64,000 nucleotides of DNA from Chamaea fasciata (GCA_029207755.1 JARCOQ010000006.1:31516522-31580521); one strand, 5' to 3'; positions 28,901 to 43,900 are shown, counted from the stretch's first letter. The notes: generated from the sequence alone by a model not told the origin. Program-made: numbers and translations.

Positions 28901-31900
28901 AACTGTCTTTCATCAAAGTACCATTATAATGTCTCCTACTACACAGAATCAATATATAGGTAAATACTGTGCTTTGTGCACTCTGCACTCAAGATTGCAA
29001 TGCACAAAGTAATGCCATGGTAGGAAACTAACATAATAGCTTGTTGGCTTGCAGTCTGTCTCAGCTACCTGCAAATACTGTAAATGGCACAATGCCTTTG
29101 ATTTGGAATTTGGCAGAGTAGCATACACAATCATCTGCTAACTGCCCAGCTAAATTTTGAGTTTTCACTTCAATTATCTATTCCTTTTTTTAGTTATTAT
29201 TCCTGGCTATCACAATTATTATAGTAGGGATTTTAATGCAGAATAAACAGAAAATTACAAAAGATAAAAGATACAAAAAAAAAAAGCCTCAGAGATATTT
29301 TTGTGAATGTAAATATTTTATTTAATAACAGTTCTCTGTTTATAATGTTCTATTATCTTTCCTATGCATATCCTGGTAGCTATACTGAATTGCACTTGAG
29401 CAAAATAACTGTTTCATTTCCAAGTTTGTTAGACACTGGAATGTTAATACTGTAGAAAAACTTTATAATTGCAGATATTACATACTTAGTTATAAGTAGC
29501 ATGTACTTCTCATCCACTGGGAAGCTCTACCCCTTACTTTTTTTTTAAGAAGTTCATAGAAGCTTTTCAGTGTTTGTTTTTCTTTTGAACAAAAAAGCAA
29601 GGATAGAGATGTTTGTTGCTGACCTAGAGCCTAATCCAGCACTACTGAAAATAATGGATGTTTTTAACTCATTAGAAATTTGTAAAAGTGAGAGAGGTTT
29701 AAAAAACCGCAGAAAGAGGAACGTAGAGAAATTAGGCCTTGGGGGTAATTTGATGTTATATTGCTTTCTAAAATTAGCTTTTGTGTTTATGGTGGTGATC
29801 ATAATCTTGACAGCCCAATTTTGGTTTGTTTGAAAAGCTGATTTGCACTGGTTTTCCTTTATTTCATCTCACTAAAGACAACTGTAGTGAACTCCACACG
29901 CCAACTACAGAAACAAAATTAAAGAAACGCAAAAGAATGCAAAACTAATTGGCAAGGATTTTTTTCGGAAAGACATGGTGTAAAGAACATCATGTAAACC
30001 AAAGAAGGGTGTAGCTCATGAAGTAAAAGGTTTGAATATAAAGTTGATGTTTTCAATTTCTACAGTCTCTAAGAACAATGAGACCCTGCCCATTTTACCT
30101 AGGAAAAGCACTTTTTTTCTCTCATATTTTCAACAGACTCACACTTTTTAGCTTTCTACCTTCACTTATTCCAGTTTTACTGATAACAAATTCTTTGCAT
30201 GGATTTAATTGTTTAACTTTTATCCCTCTTAAGAAAAAATGGGCATAGCAGTCACTGTTGCATACAGTAGTTAGGGCGTTAGCTAGTAGTTAGGCCAACA
30301 ATTAAAACAGGTTATGTTCCAAAGGAAAGTGTTAATGTTAATCTCCCAAGCAAGAGGAGAGGACTACATGAGATACCCCTCAGATAAAAGCACAGCGTTT
30401 TCAGTCCATGCCTAACTTCTCATTTTACTGGGATGGTAGTTTTATATATGGCTATTATCAATGGGAGGGAAAATTGAGATGATGCTTGAGACTGATGGGA
30501 AATAGCACTATAGGGAAGATACTACTATGTGTTAAAATAATACCTGTTATGTACAAAATTAACTTTCAGTGTATGTGCTGATAACTCATTTTCATAATGC
30601 CTTTCAGGGAGACAAAGTAATTCTTCTTAAGCGAGTTGATCAAAACTGGTATGAAGGTAAAATACCAGGAACCAACAAACAAGGCATCTTCCCTGTTTCC
30701 TATGTAGAAGTCATCAAAAAGAATCCATCAAAAAGTGTTGATGACTATCCTGACCCTCCAACACCCCAAAACTATTCTAGTGACAGAATACAGCATTTAA
30801 GTTCAACTAAGGTAAGGATTTTCTGATGTTAGCTGCCACCCCTAGAGTGGGTTTAGAAGTACTTGTAATTCTTTTGTTAACATTATGCATAACTTAGGCA
30901 TTAAGTACACGTTTTCCCTCTTGCACAGGTAGAATTGCATTACTATGTTGTTAATAAATTATTTTTAATAGACAAATGTGTCTCATATTCTGCCAGCTCT
31001 TTTCTTTATTGGCTGTCACATTATTTTTAGTAGAGACAGGCCAAATTTAGGCAGAAAAGTCAGAGTTGAATTTTTTCTGAACAGAGAAAAATTTATTTGG
31101 CAATCTTAGCAAGAATTTGAGTGTTAAGGGTATGTCTAGCAGACGTCTAATAGTACAATGTGAAGACATTCCCAAATCACAGCTGTCCTAAAAGCCTATG
31201 GTTCCATAAGCATGCAGGACACAGCTTGCCAAGACCAGTTCTGTACCTTTTGAAGTAAAGGAGAACAGCCAGTGATTCTGTACCAAAACCTTCCTCCTTT
31301 TGCCATTCATAGTCTAGGAGGAGGCTGTTGGTACATTCTTTAAAGTGGTTCAGACTGACAGTATTGTTTCATTTAGGAGTGAGATGATTGTCATCACATT
31401 GTCAATAAACTTGGATTCAGACCTTTATGGTTGTATATTTTTCCCACCAAATGTGTATCATAAGTTCTGAATTGTTTTCCTTCCTAGTCTAGATAACCAC
31501 CACAAACCATACTACAGGATGCTGCAGAAAGATTCCTGTATTCTGGTTTATCATTGACTTGTGAGGCTTTGCACTCACCTGTGCAGCGAACATAACGTTT
31601 TTGGCAGTGATAGAAACTAAGGAACTTTCTGCATACAAATTGTGCTTAGAATTAACATGTTATCAATTATTTTGAACACTCAAGATGGAAACTCTCTAGG
31701 TCTTCCTCTTTACCTTTGTTGTTTATCTCTTCAGCATGGGCAGCGGGTTTTGCGTGTAATTATAAACTTCTTTATTCTGCTATTATTCCATGTTTCATTT
31801 GGTTTTGTCCCCTTTTCTCCTTATATCTACTTCCATACTTGGTGGTCATCCACAGGCTTCGACTTTGAAATAAGTTCCACATTTACTTACTGCTTTGGGG

Positions 31901-34900
31901 TTGTAAAAAGCTACCAAAAGATGTCATTTATAGGCAACAGTAGCCTCTGAAAATATTCCTTATTACTATTAGTTGGTTTGTGACAGTTGCTAGAACAGGT
32001 CTTGTCTGGTTTTCCAGAATGTGTCACAACAGAGAACTAGATCCTATCTCTTCTATTCCCACGAAACTGTCCAACATCAAATTCTGTAGCTACCAACTGA
32101 GGTATTCATAAGCTAGGTCCCCTTATTGTTACAGGAATCCAGAGGGTCCTGAAGGCAAGTCAGGACTATGATGCAGCTTAAGTGCTCCATATCCCAGAGA
32201 TGCCTCCCTGTTTTATATGGAGCAGGCTTCTCTCTAAGGGATCCTGCTAAAACTCCATAGCCCTTGTTGAGCACAGGTGATGCTTCACAGGATTTACATC
32301 CATATTGCAAAACTATCCTGCCACTATTATTAAGTTTGTTATTACTAAATTAGTTCATGACGGAAGGAAACTGGTAGAAGCCTTCTTTTTAACATAGGAT
32401 ACTTCTACAATAATCAGGTTAAAAAAAAAAGCAAAACCACCTTCCACTGAGACTCTTAAAAAGACATCTTTTTTCTGGATTCAGCTGTACTCAGAAATGG
32501 CAATACGATGAAGAAGACAAATTGTTCCTGGCTACCTAGAAGAATTTCATCAGTCCTGAAGGTGTTCTAGAGTTTTCCACACTTTCTGATACCACTTACC
32601 CTATTCCTCTGGAGTTTTTACCACATATTGCTCCTTGTTGCTGAACAATTGCACTAGACTCCTCTGGCCTAATGGCAATAAAATAAAGAAGCAATACAAG
32701 TCATAAGCAAGTGTTACTCTCTGTAACTTGGCCTAATCCGTCTATATCTTTAGATCTAGTGCAGCTTATAGCCATGGGAAATTAAAGTGGTGGTCTCCTC
32801 AGCAGTATTATTTACTTTAAAACACAGGTTAGGGGCCCTTACTTAAGAGGAATGATGAGGGAAAGAGACTGAGTATTTCTGTAACAGCCTAGCTCTGCTT
32901 TAGCAGATTGCATTGTATCAATCTATACTGTTTACTTTGGTACAGAAGGCTCTATAACAAACGTTTGTCTAACTATAATTTAAAGCTGTTTGCCTCAAGA
33001 AAATTCAAGCAGAAGGTAAGTAAACTAACCTCCCTATTCTACAAGATTAATGTAGACTTTTGAAATTATTTTTCTCTATTACATTCGTAATTAAAAGTCT
33101 ATAGTAGTCCAGATAACTTAGAGGTGTACATGTAATTATTTTGGATGGTTGTAATGATGAGATCAAAATATTTTTTGCTCAATTTTTATTTTGAGGATTA
33201 ATAGTAACAAAAATGCATTTTCAGTATTTACTGAAGCAATGGATATCTACTGATGCTGTGTACGTATGACTCACCAGTCTCTCATTCTTAGAAAAGGACG
33301 TTTCTTTTACCAGAAGGATACTTCAATCAATATTGTGTAACGGTACTCAAAGCATACTGTTGTGTACTGTGCTATCACTATTTAAAAGCATTGTTGACTG
33401 CCTATGTCCAGTTCAAACTGAATGTACCTTTCACAAATGTTGACATCATTTTCAACTACTAGGGTTAATTTTGAAAAAGAAATTCATTCTGCAGCTGCTC
33501 ATGCCTTAATAAAAGTATGCAGTGTATTAAAGATGTTTCTTAAACATTTACCCAGAAGTACTAAGAAAAAGTAGAAGTATTAACAATTTAATAATTAGAA
33601 ATTACCTCAGTTGTTATACTTGAAAAGAAGTACTTATTGACACCTGAAGTGTACTTCTGAAAATGCTATTCTCAAAATAAGAGTAATGGTTTGGGAAAAT
33701 TTCATTAATAATAATTGTATGATTTAATAACCTGTGACAGGCTCACTAACAGAGCACCATAAGTAACATAACTTTAGCAGATCAAATGCAGTTGCCTTCA
33801 TGAATGTAATGATTCAGATCTGTCTTAATGTTTGACATTTATGCCCTAAGCCAGAACCTGATAGTTTCATGTTTCAAATGTCTTTCCTGCTGTTCTGATT
33901 CATGTAGTAGTGATTTCAGACACCCATGGTCACTGAAATTGTATCCTGTAATCCAGATGATGGCACAGACATTCTTCTTTTCCAGTTTACTCATATCCTA
34001 ATTCTCTGTCATGTTTATATATTTAAATTCCCATGTTTTTCTTTTTGAAGTTGCCTTCCCAAGCACTGACCCCACTTTCCAGACAACTTCCCTCATCTTG
34101 GTCACACACTGATCAAAAGATTCTCCAGGCTGATTCTAGTGACTTGTTCTCAAGGACTGTTGGGTTCTCACCTTCAGGCATGTGCAACTTAACTTCTCCA
34201 TCAGCTCCAGACAGTTTTCTTTGTGACTTAGAAGAACTCAATTCTTTGGCATTAGCAACCTCCCAAACTGTAGCACTCTCCCCAAGTAGTAGCACTCACC
34301 ACGTTAAGGATGGTCACTTCATGCCAAATACAGAGGTGTTTCTCAGCTCTCCTACAGCTCTTCCTCTGTCCTTTCTTGTATCTCCCTCTGTCTCGTGTTC
34401 AGCCAGCTCATCTCATAACATAGCATATAAGCATGTCACCAACAATACCAAGTCAGGAAAAGATAAAGACTTAGAAGGCATAATTGACCCTTTTGTTATG
34501 GAAGTACCTAGAGGTTTGTCAGATACTACAAGAGAAGGTGAACATGGCATGACCCATAACATCCTTTTGCCATATGAAGAAGGTTCCTTGTCCAGTGTGC
34601 TAGCTGCAAGTGCTGAAAACGAAGAGGAAGTCTGTAGTGCAGAACTGTCACTTAACAGAGGGGATCAGTCAGAACCTCAAGAATCAGATTTCTCTGGAGA
34701 AGCACAAGACACAACAGAAGAACTGACTAGACTACATATAGAGGAAGATCTGGTACATGACAATTTAGAATTCCCAATAGCAAGTGGAGAAGATTCTATG
34801 GATTGTTATGAAGGATATACTTCACCAGATATTGATAAGGTATTTTAATTTCTGAGAACCTTGACTTCTGTGTTCAGATAACTTAGTATAATTATTCTTT

Positions 34901-37900
34901 GCCTTCTATTTACATGTTTGTATTGTGCACAGGCACACTTTTAAGTAATTGCATTTGATAAAATTGAGCTCTGAGCAAGCTGGTTTAAGAAGAAAGGTGT
35001 TCCTGGCCTTGGCAGGGAGGTTGGAACTAGATGATCTTTAAGGTCCCTTCCCACCCAAACCATTCTATGAGTCTATGATTAAAAATTGCCAGCATTAGTG
35101 GACAGTCCCTTCTCAGAAGCAGGCATATGCATAATTGTTAATTCTATGATGTATCAATTGTGCTAGTCCTTTCCCTCCTGTCCTCATTGTTTGCCAGGGA
35201 GCTTCTGATGTGAAAAGCCAGTGAACCATTTCCCTCACTAGCCCATTTTGTGCTACCCTTTTTGAGAGATAGGCCCCATAAGCAAATGCTGTCAACAGCC
35301 TCCAGAGGGAGGGACATGCCTCCTGAAGAGCCTCTGTGGTTTGCGCTTCGCATATGTCAGTTCACCAGCTGATGTATTTATAAGCTCTGTTATGAGGATC
35401 TGACTAACAGTAACAGATCAGATTATGTTTGGCAGTTAGACAAATGCTTCCTCCTGAAGCCCTCCCCGGTTCCTCTTTGGGACAGTACATCACTGAACTA
35501 TCCCAAATGTATGCAGACCATTAAATGCCACAATATAATTATACAGTTTGTGCAGTTTCCAGGCATAGATCTTTTTTCTGTCCAGCACCTTTTTCAACAG
35601 ACTATTCAGGTAGTTGCTTTGACTGTCAGCATGCAAGTCAGGTGCTTAGGACAGTATTAGGCCAAATGTTAAACTGTTTAATTATATTTTTCAGGCTACC
35701 TCTACCCTTAAATGACCTGAAAAACTTAAGAATAGAGGTGAAATCCATGGCCACAAATGGCGACTTTTTAATGCTTTCTGAGGCAAGAAATTTCTTCCAG
35801 AAAAGTAGATGACTAATAATAAGATTAGCATGAGATTTGTGATGGTTTGTGTTAGTTATATGCCTCCTTACTGAGCATTCAACATCCTTCAGCTTATTTT
35901 GTAACAGTGTTATAGCACAGCTACTTCTCATAGTCCCTAAACCTTTAAGCCAGCTCTGCTTTCTGCTGGAACATCAGGAGACTGATCTTCTTTTCCATCT
36001 TTCTTCTGCTGTTCCATTTCCCTCTGCCAAGGAACCTACTTTCCTCTCCGTTCCTCCAATGTCCCTGTCTACTGCTTCCCTCTCACCTCCTCTCCTCTCT
36101 AAACCCTTACATCAGCAGGAGAAAGACTCACTACAGTTAAAGGTAACTGCACCTCTTGGATATGGATTGTTGTAAATCTTTGTGTCTATTAAATAACTGC
36201 AAGTCTAACACTGAGTTTGATCTTCTCAGATTTACTGCTTTCTCTACTAATATTAAATAACATAAGAAATGGAGGATTGATTGGCCTTTTTCAAATGAAA
36301 CACAAAGTAAAACTATAACCATTATGACACAATTAAATAGTTTAAGAAGATACCAATGACAGGAAAGCAGAAAGCCTTCAACTCAATTTCAGGTCGATAC
36401 CCGGACAGCAATGTAACTTGGTTAATTGAATGAAACAGAACTGTATTCAAGTATGCAGAAACTAGATAACATTTGTGTTTCTGTTTTCAACTTCAATCCA
36501 AAGCCTGGGAGAAAAGTAATAAATTTCACAGAAAAGCACCACTGCAGAGGATCATGTTCTAAATACCAATTCTGTTAGTCAAGGACTGGACAAAGATTAT
36601 TCCCTGTTCAGGACTACAGTTTGTACCAGCATTGAAGCTCTGTGGCAGAAAAATGAAAACTTGCTCTAGAAAGACAAAGTCAATTTGCAGTGCTGACTTC
36701 CAGAAAATTCATCTGCTCATGAAAAGGAGAAAAAGTCACGTAAAGAGAAACTATCCTAGAAAAGTGATCATTGCATCATTACATCTGTGTCATAAAAACA
36801 CTCCTTCTTTTTTTCCTTAAGATGAACCCCATTTTACAATGTGCATTCATAGAAAACACAGACATAATGGACTTAAAGAAGTCATAAGATCAAGAGATCT
36901 GTTGTTTTTTTTTCTGAAGTAGGGAAGACACATAAGGCTTCTTTCCAGGGCATGAATCTGTCATGAGCTTAGGTTTGTTTCACCTCAAAGAAGGGATAAA
37001 ACAGAGTACTGCCCTTGTGTCTGCATCTTTTAATAATTTAGCAGTCATCAGAGTGCATTTGGTGCTTTTGCTTAGCCTAACCAGAAAAAAATAAGAGCAT
37101 TCCTCATCTACACTGGAATTCTTTTTAGGTGACCTTTATATTCTTTGCCCTTATTTAAGCAAGGTGTATTAATCCACGCTGGTAAGAAATAGAAGGAATA
37201 TATGTTCTTGAAACTGTATACTAATACTTCAGTAACTTTTGTTAATTTAAAAATAAGTACATGTATGTGTGTGTGTGTATATATATATTATATATATATA
37301 TATATATGATATGTGGCTTAAAACTAAATGGAATACAAGGAGCTATGGGTGGGAAGTGTCACTTTGCACTCTGTTGGTGGGAGGGATGGGTTCTCCAAAA
37401 GAAGTCTGAAGACACATCCTGAGGAGAAATGCTGACATTTTTCTGCCTCCTTGGCCTCTCTTGGTATCCCTTTTTGTTCTTCTTATCACCTCTCTCCTAA
37501 GAGAGGGCTGGTTTTTTGTTTAGTCACATTCTACTGGCAGTCACAAATACCTAAGAAAAGGTTTCCAGTATAGCACTCCACTCTCCTCACATTCCCCCCA
37601 ACTCACCCCTGCCCATGAGATTTCACATTTGCTGCACGCACCCCCCTTAGGGACTGAATTCTGACAAACATGAAGCTGATTTGTAGTGATACTAACAAAA
37701 CAAGGATATTTTCATGAAGTACTTTCCACCGAGTATTTACTTGCTTTCTAAATGCAAATCCAGTGGGTGTGTTCTGTTTAACAACAAGGAATTACATTTT
37801 CCATTGGTATTTCTAAGGTAGCATTTTTGCTCTTTGCTGTTGAGCTGTGTTATTGTCTGAGCTACTTCAAGGGGTACACATGCAATAACTGTTACAACTG

Positions 37901-40900
37901 CATATACTATACATGATTAATCTTTTAATTTTAACATATAAGGGCATGTGCCAGAGGAGGAAACCCTTGGGGAAAAAAGATACAATGGTAGCAATGAAAA
38001 TACTGTATACAAATAGTACCCTTCCTTCTACCTGTAACAACTGCTTTTTGTTACCAGGAAAAGCATGTCTGATTTGCATGAATGAATGAATGAAGCAACA
38101 AAAATCCCACGATGCTTCATTCTTAAACTCTCACTTGACAAAGTTTTTGTGGTTCTTCTAGGCTAATTTAAAGAGGGAGCTATTTGTTATGGGTAAACCT
38201 CCTCGTAGCCCAGTGATGACTAAGAGATCCTGCAGCTCACCTGTCAGAGGTCACAGCTATTCACACAGGGTATGGTACTGGATGCCCAGTGTGCAATAAC
38301 AGCTTTTCCATGGACAAGGAGCTCAGTGTCTAGTCTTTCAGTATTTCGCTTTTACCGAAGTGTCTCAATACCGTCAGTATGTTGTGTTTTCTTCCTGTTG
38401 TGCTTCTGTGCTACGACTGAGTAAAGGCAACAGGTTTGTGTGTGCCTGAACTTTTTATATAAATCCATTAGTGTACTGCATCTCTGCAGTACTGCATGGT
38501 ATTTCCAGTGCTACAAGGTGTTTACGTTTAGTCTGGTTCATTATAGTTAGTCTAGTTTTATTAAAATTACTCCTCTCTTTCAACACATTTTTATTTTATT
38601 AAAATTACAGCTTCTAAGAGTGAAAAATTTATTCTCCATTACACGTATACAGGCGTTTGCATGTATACAGACTGAATTTTGGTTTTGAATTCATGTCATT
38701 CTTTTCAAAATGTTTTGCTCCTGCTGAATTTTTTTCACTCAATACTGTCCTGTTTATCCAAGCATTACAGATTTTAATACTTTCTAACCTTTCACTTCTT
38801 ATCTGTAACGTAATCGTAACACAATTCTAATATTTTCACCTAGCCAGAAAGTCAGGTTATTTAGAATTTGCATGGACTTTGCTGAAAAAGGTGATCTACA
38901 TTATGAAAAAGGGGAAAGAACAAGAAAAGCACAAAAAGTCAAACAAACACAAAAAAACACACCCTCAACCTAAACTGTATGAGAATGAGAATTCATGGCT
39001 TATGTTTTACTTTCAGTTTAAGGTTTAATTGTCTTTTGCATTGGTTTCTTAACATTTAGGTCTTAAAACTGGTAATGGGATGAATTGTTTTCCATGCTGC
39101 TGGTGCTGATTTTTGGTGATCATTTTTCTGGTGTCTTCCTTTTTAAAATCTGAATCTTAGTTTAAGATGTGCATGTTTGTGTAACTTCCAAAGTCTTAGC
39201 TTTCTGGCAGGCCTCTTGTTTGTTTTCAGGTATTGAGGGGACAGTGCTTTCTTCATTAATGAAGAAAAACAGTTCAATCCTAGGCAGGCCAGGACTCTTG
39301 TAGACGCAGACAAACCCTATCTCACAGAAAGTCCAACTAGGAATGACAGCTGTAAAAAAGGGATTAAGCCCTACTTTAATTTTGCACATTACTCCAAATG
39401 AATGACATGTGACCAGTATATTAAAAGGAGTGTATTGCTTAGTGTGTAGTGTATTTATGACTTTAATTCCAAAAGTACAAGAGCACACACCATGCATGCT
39501 CAGGACTCTACGGAACTTTTATATGCAAGTGCAGTATCAACCATGCATGAAAATCAGGCATACAACTGGGACCATTGTGACTGTACACTCCTTAATGTTT
39601 TTGGTATTAGGTCCTGCAATATTTCCCAGGAAACAGGATAGTCTAGTAAACTGAGGTGCAGTTGAAAACTCAGAATCTTTGTAACAGTCCCGTCTAACTA
39701 ATGCAACTGTATGTAGGAATGAGAGCTTAGGGAAAGAAAATGGAAAAAGCTTCTGGATGTCAGCTGAGGTATTATTGTGGAATGCATCCAAATAGAGAGC
39801 AAGCGGCAAGGTCCCCCTGTTGAGACATACCACCAGTTACTTCACCCCATTTCTCCAAGATTCTGATTTTCACACAAGACTGTTTTCTCTGCAGCAATAA
39901 CATAGACCTGAAAATCTAAGTCACCTTGATTCTTGTCTATTTCTACAATAGTTAATTAGCAATAGAACCTTTTATGATGCATATGCAGAAAAAGAAGATA
40001 ATACTAACCTTCCCATTTTTTTCCTGGCTTGGTGTTATGTTGAAAGCATTAAATCATTTGTAGCATTGTTTAGGACTTTTAATTCCATTGTTTATAGGAG
40101 AAGTCCTTAACCTCAGTTGAGTTCTTTTGCATCTCTGACTATCTTTGGCATTCAGCTCAGTTACAGACCTGATGAAAGATTAGCAGCAAATCAGGTCAGA
40201 TTCCAGCCTAAATACAAAGCATTCTGACTATGCTCTTGCTTGACAACCAGCCATTGAAGGAGGTTTACTGAGAACTGTGTAATTTGCAATCTTCACTGTT
40301 TGTTCTTTGGTAAAAATTATCCATCTCTCTTGTACACTGTCACAGGAGAGTTAAGTGAGGGAGAGAAGACAGTAATGAGTATAAACAATTTTATTTTTTT
40401 ACTTTGAAAATCTCTTTCCCATCTAGCATTCAATAATAGGAATTTAAAAAAAAAATCTGCAATCTACCTGCCTGCATATTTAGGTACATTTTAGAAGTTA
40501 TACTCTATAGACTGTAAAGTGCAGACTGTTCACAATATTTTCTGCACGAATTCATAGAAACTGCTGAAAATAAATTTAACTAATTTCATCTGGAGATGCT
40601 GAGAGGGAAATAAGGGGAAAAAACCTAACAAACTACATGCTGTGTTTTTTTGTTCAATTTTTGCCATCAGCCTGTGGATTGATTACTGCTGCTTTCTCTC
40701 TTGGAAGATTTCAAGAATGATAAAAGAGTGACTGAAATAGTCAAACCAAGAGAGAACCATGGGGCAATAAGACAAATTCCATGGCTTAAAGATCAGGCTG
40801 CAGTTTACTCAATTCGTGAAAGAAAGTGCTATGAGCAGTGTTTGATATCCACACTCCCAAAACAGATATGGTTCCCAAACTTGTCTCTACAGCATGACCA

Positions 40901-43900
40901 CAGGGCATCCTCAGTCAACAGAGAATATGATCCCTGCTCGTGTCAAGAGCTTTCTCAAGCAGCTGCTCCTGCACTTTCTGCCCCCCACCAGATTCTAATC
41001 AGTATAAGTCAATGACTTTCTAAGCAGGATATGGTTTCTGTAGAAGATTAGTATTTTTCATTTCCATTGCATCCAGATGCATTGAATATTATTGCTCAGT
41101 AATGCTCCATTAAGAAGGAACCTAGTTCCTTTCAAAAAGCTTTGCACTGGAAATACAGACTACTTTTTTCTGTTGAAGTGTTAATTGTTATATTCACACA
41201 ATTAAATGTATTCTTTCAAAAAATTTTTCTGTTCTTTGCTTCCCAACAGCCCGCATGGCTTGAGATGAAACGGAATTAGTTAAAGCATAGCATGTTATGC
41301 CTGCCGAGTTAGTACTCTGTGTGTGTCATGTAAATTGGTATGTTGTCTGTGGATATTCTAGATTCTGCCATTATGTATAGGAGATTTTATTTCTGCTTAT
41401 CTAAAAATATATTTCACCCAAAGAACGTATGATGTTCATCAGTTGCATCTGATTGTTCTAATGTTATTTCTGTTTCACAGTGAAGAGGCAGCAGGGTTCT
41501 ATTCCAGCTTTGTACTATACTATAAATAGAATGGACTGTTGAGGAAGTTCACAGTTTTGTTTAGTTTTTATTATGACCTCCAAAAATCAGATCTTTAAAT
41601 GTGCCAAGATTAAGTTGTTTGTCATGTCTCTTAAGAATTTATTCTGAGTTGGAAGGGGGGCAGAATGGGCCATGGTTTTACACAAGGTAGAATATGAACT
41701 CTTGAACAACTATGTGTTACACCCCTATCCAACTATTTGGACCTTAAACTGCAAATCTTTATTACATTTCAAATCATTTCATTTCAGCCACAGCGCCCTG
41801 TGCTTTCTCATGAAAATATACACGGTGGGGGGGAACCGTAAGTATAATTCTTGTCTACTAAACCAAAACCTAATATTTAAGCAATAGCCAGCACGTCATC
41901 AGATAATTTTTTAAATTGCCAAGTACAATTATGAAGAGGTTTCACAGATTTATAGATAACTGCATGATGTAGGAAGATATCCAAGAAAGTCCCAGAGGAC
42001 AAAGCCTTATTTGTCTAATTTTACATTCAGTGCAGCCAGACATGGCAACTTAACAGTTCTCCATTGTCTGTACATTCAGAAGAGACTTTGACTATTTTTA
42101 TTCTCTCCATTTTTACATCTCAGCAAAATGACAATTACAGATTCAACATTGATTCAACTGATCCACTTTACTGACTTGATACAATTATTCAGAAGCAGTT
42201 CTGGATGTGAATAGAGAGAAAAAAGTAACTTGATAATGTTGATCACAGAAACACAGGATCACACTTCTTGGTGTGATTTACAAGTGCAATTCAAATATGA
42301 GATACAAGAGAAGCTTTTCTGAAAACTGGAGAAGAACCCAGAACTCAAGTCTTATTTTGAGAAACATTTTAAGCACTTGGGATATTTCAGTACTGACTGT
42401 TAAAATGCAAGTTCAGTGCAAGATTGTCTTGAGATTCCCCCACCCCCAGTCCTGCACTGGGGTCCTACTTCAGTGATCACTGAAACCAGCAGCCATTCTG
42501 TTCTTCCTTTAGCATCAGAGCACTTCATTATATGCCCTATTACATAATTTTTCATTAAATGCACCTAAGGTTTATTGTGTAAAAATATTTGTAGGTTTTC
42601 CTTAGTCATTTGAAGATGGAAAAGAGGGGTACCAAATAGCTACACCACAGATATATAATTAGATTTGGATATTTAATCTCACTAAAACCACAACTTTCTG
42701 TTGGTATTGTTGAGCATACTGGAGCACTTAACTCAGTTTTGAAAGCAATAATTGTCTAATTCATTTTGTTCAATATAGTATAAGTAGTTCATGACTAACA
42801 TTATTGATTCCTAAAATTAAAAACAGAAATATATTTAAATTGCCAACTAACCATTCTTTCTCTTGGATATGTTTTCTTTCTTAGCAGAGTTTTCATACTT
42901 ACTAAAGTCTTAGATTAACATAGAATGAAATTACTAAAAAGGAGTTTTTAAAATGGATTATCTAGAAATTACTAAGATTCAATTTCTAAAGTTCAAAGAG
43001 CTCATTGGGAAGTTCTTGTTACTATACTTAAGTAATTGGCTTGAATCCTATTCATGACACATTACATCTGCAAATCCTGTCCCCTTGGAAGCTGCATTTA
43101 ATTATTTTTTGGAATATCACCATAAGCTCTGCTTTCCTGGAATCATGATAAGCATAACAGAAAATATTATTGCCATTTAGTTTTTTGCACAGATTGTTCT
43201 TACTCCTGCTACACAAATTACCAAAGGTAATTGCTTAAAAAAACAGTCTCTTTCTATTTGGTTAGTGTAATTAGAATATAAAAAGAGACTTTAGGGGCTT
43301 GGGAAGATGACTACTAGTGACGAGAAATTAAGTGAATTTTTTTTGTTGGAACATTTTCTTCTTTTCTAATCCCTGAACCAGCAATGTGAAAAATAAGTGT
43401 AGTTTCTTCAAGATAACCATCATCAAACTAAACCTAGCATTAGTCTCTATATAGGATTTTCAAATTGGACTTTCAGGAGCAGGAATTCTTTACTAAAGTA
43501 AACATCTTATTTAAGCCGTGAAAACTTAGCCAGCATGATAAACACATCAATGAGCAAGCTATCTTGTTTGTACTGGGGAAGTATAATAATGTTATTAAGG
43601 TTTAAAACTCAGTGAACTGTTTTAAGAGAAAAGAACAGATACAATTATGTTTTGCTTTAATAATCTGAAATTTAAACTATATCCTTTTCCCAATTTCTGC
43701 AGTTGTACGCTGCTGCTTTTTAGACAGTCAGTCATATCTAAGGCTCTGTTGCTTAGAAAAAAAGGCCAGTTATGACTCTGCAGGTCTCACAGACTTCTAC
43801 AACAATCTTCCTGTGGGCTGTCAGCCCAAGAACCTTCAGTTCCTCCTAGTGAGAGTTTATTCTTTCAATTCAAAAAACTTTAAAAGCTGGCAAGGAATGA

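Larger units (their letters stand above)
36143..38161 (+). other. SORBS2: SORBS2 intron with possible decayed exon, 2.0 kb
   Basis: Contains a protein-like frame at 36532-36780 broken by three stops (separate entry), a TG/TA microsatellite at about 37264-37309, and a TGCATG at 38075-38080 close to the next exon. Confidence 0.65.

Noticed and set aside
29554..29833. Overlapping open frames on both strands (82 and 87 codons)
   Set aside because: Low-complexity hydrophobic/basic composition, no similarity; intronic.
40701..41015. 104-codon frame preceded by a good acceptor-like tract
   Set aside because: No similarity to the SORBS linker and no convincing in-phase donor; ends in a stop. Would need transcript support.
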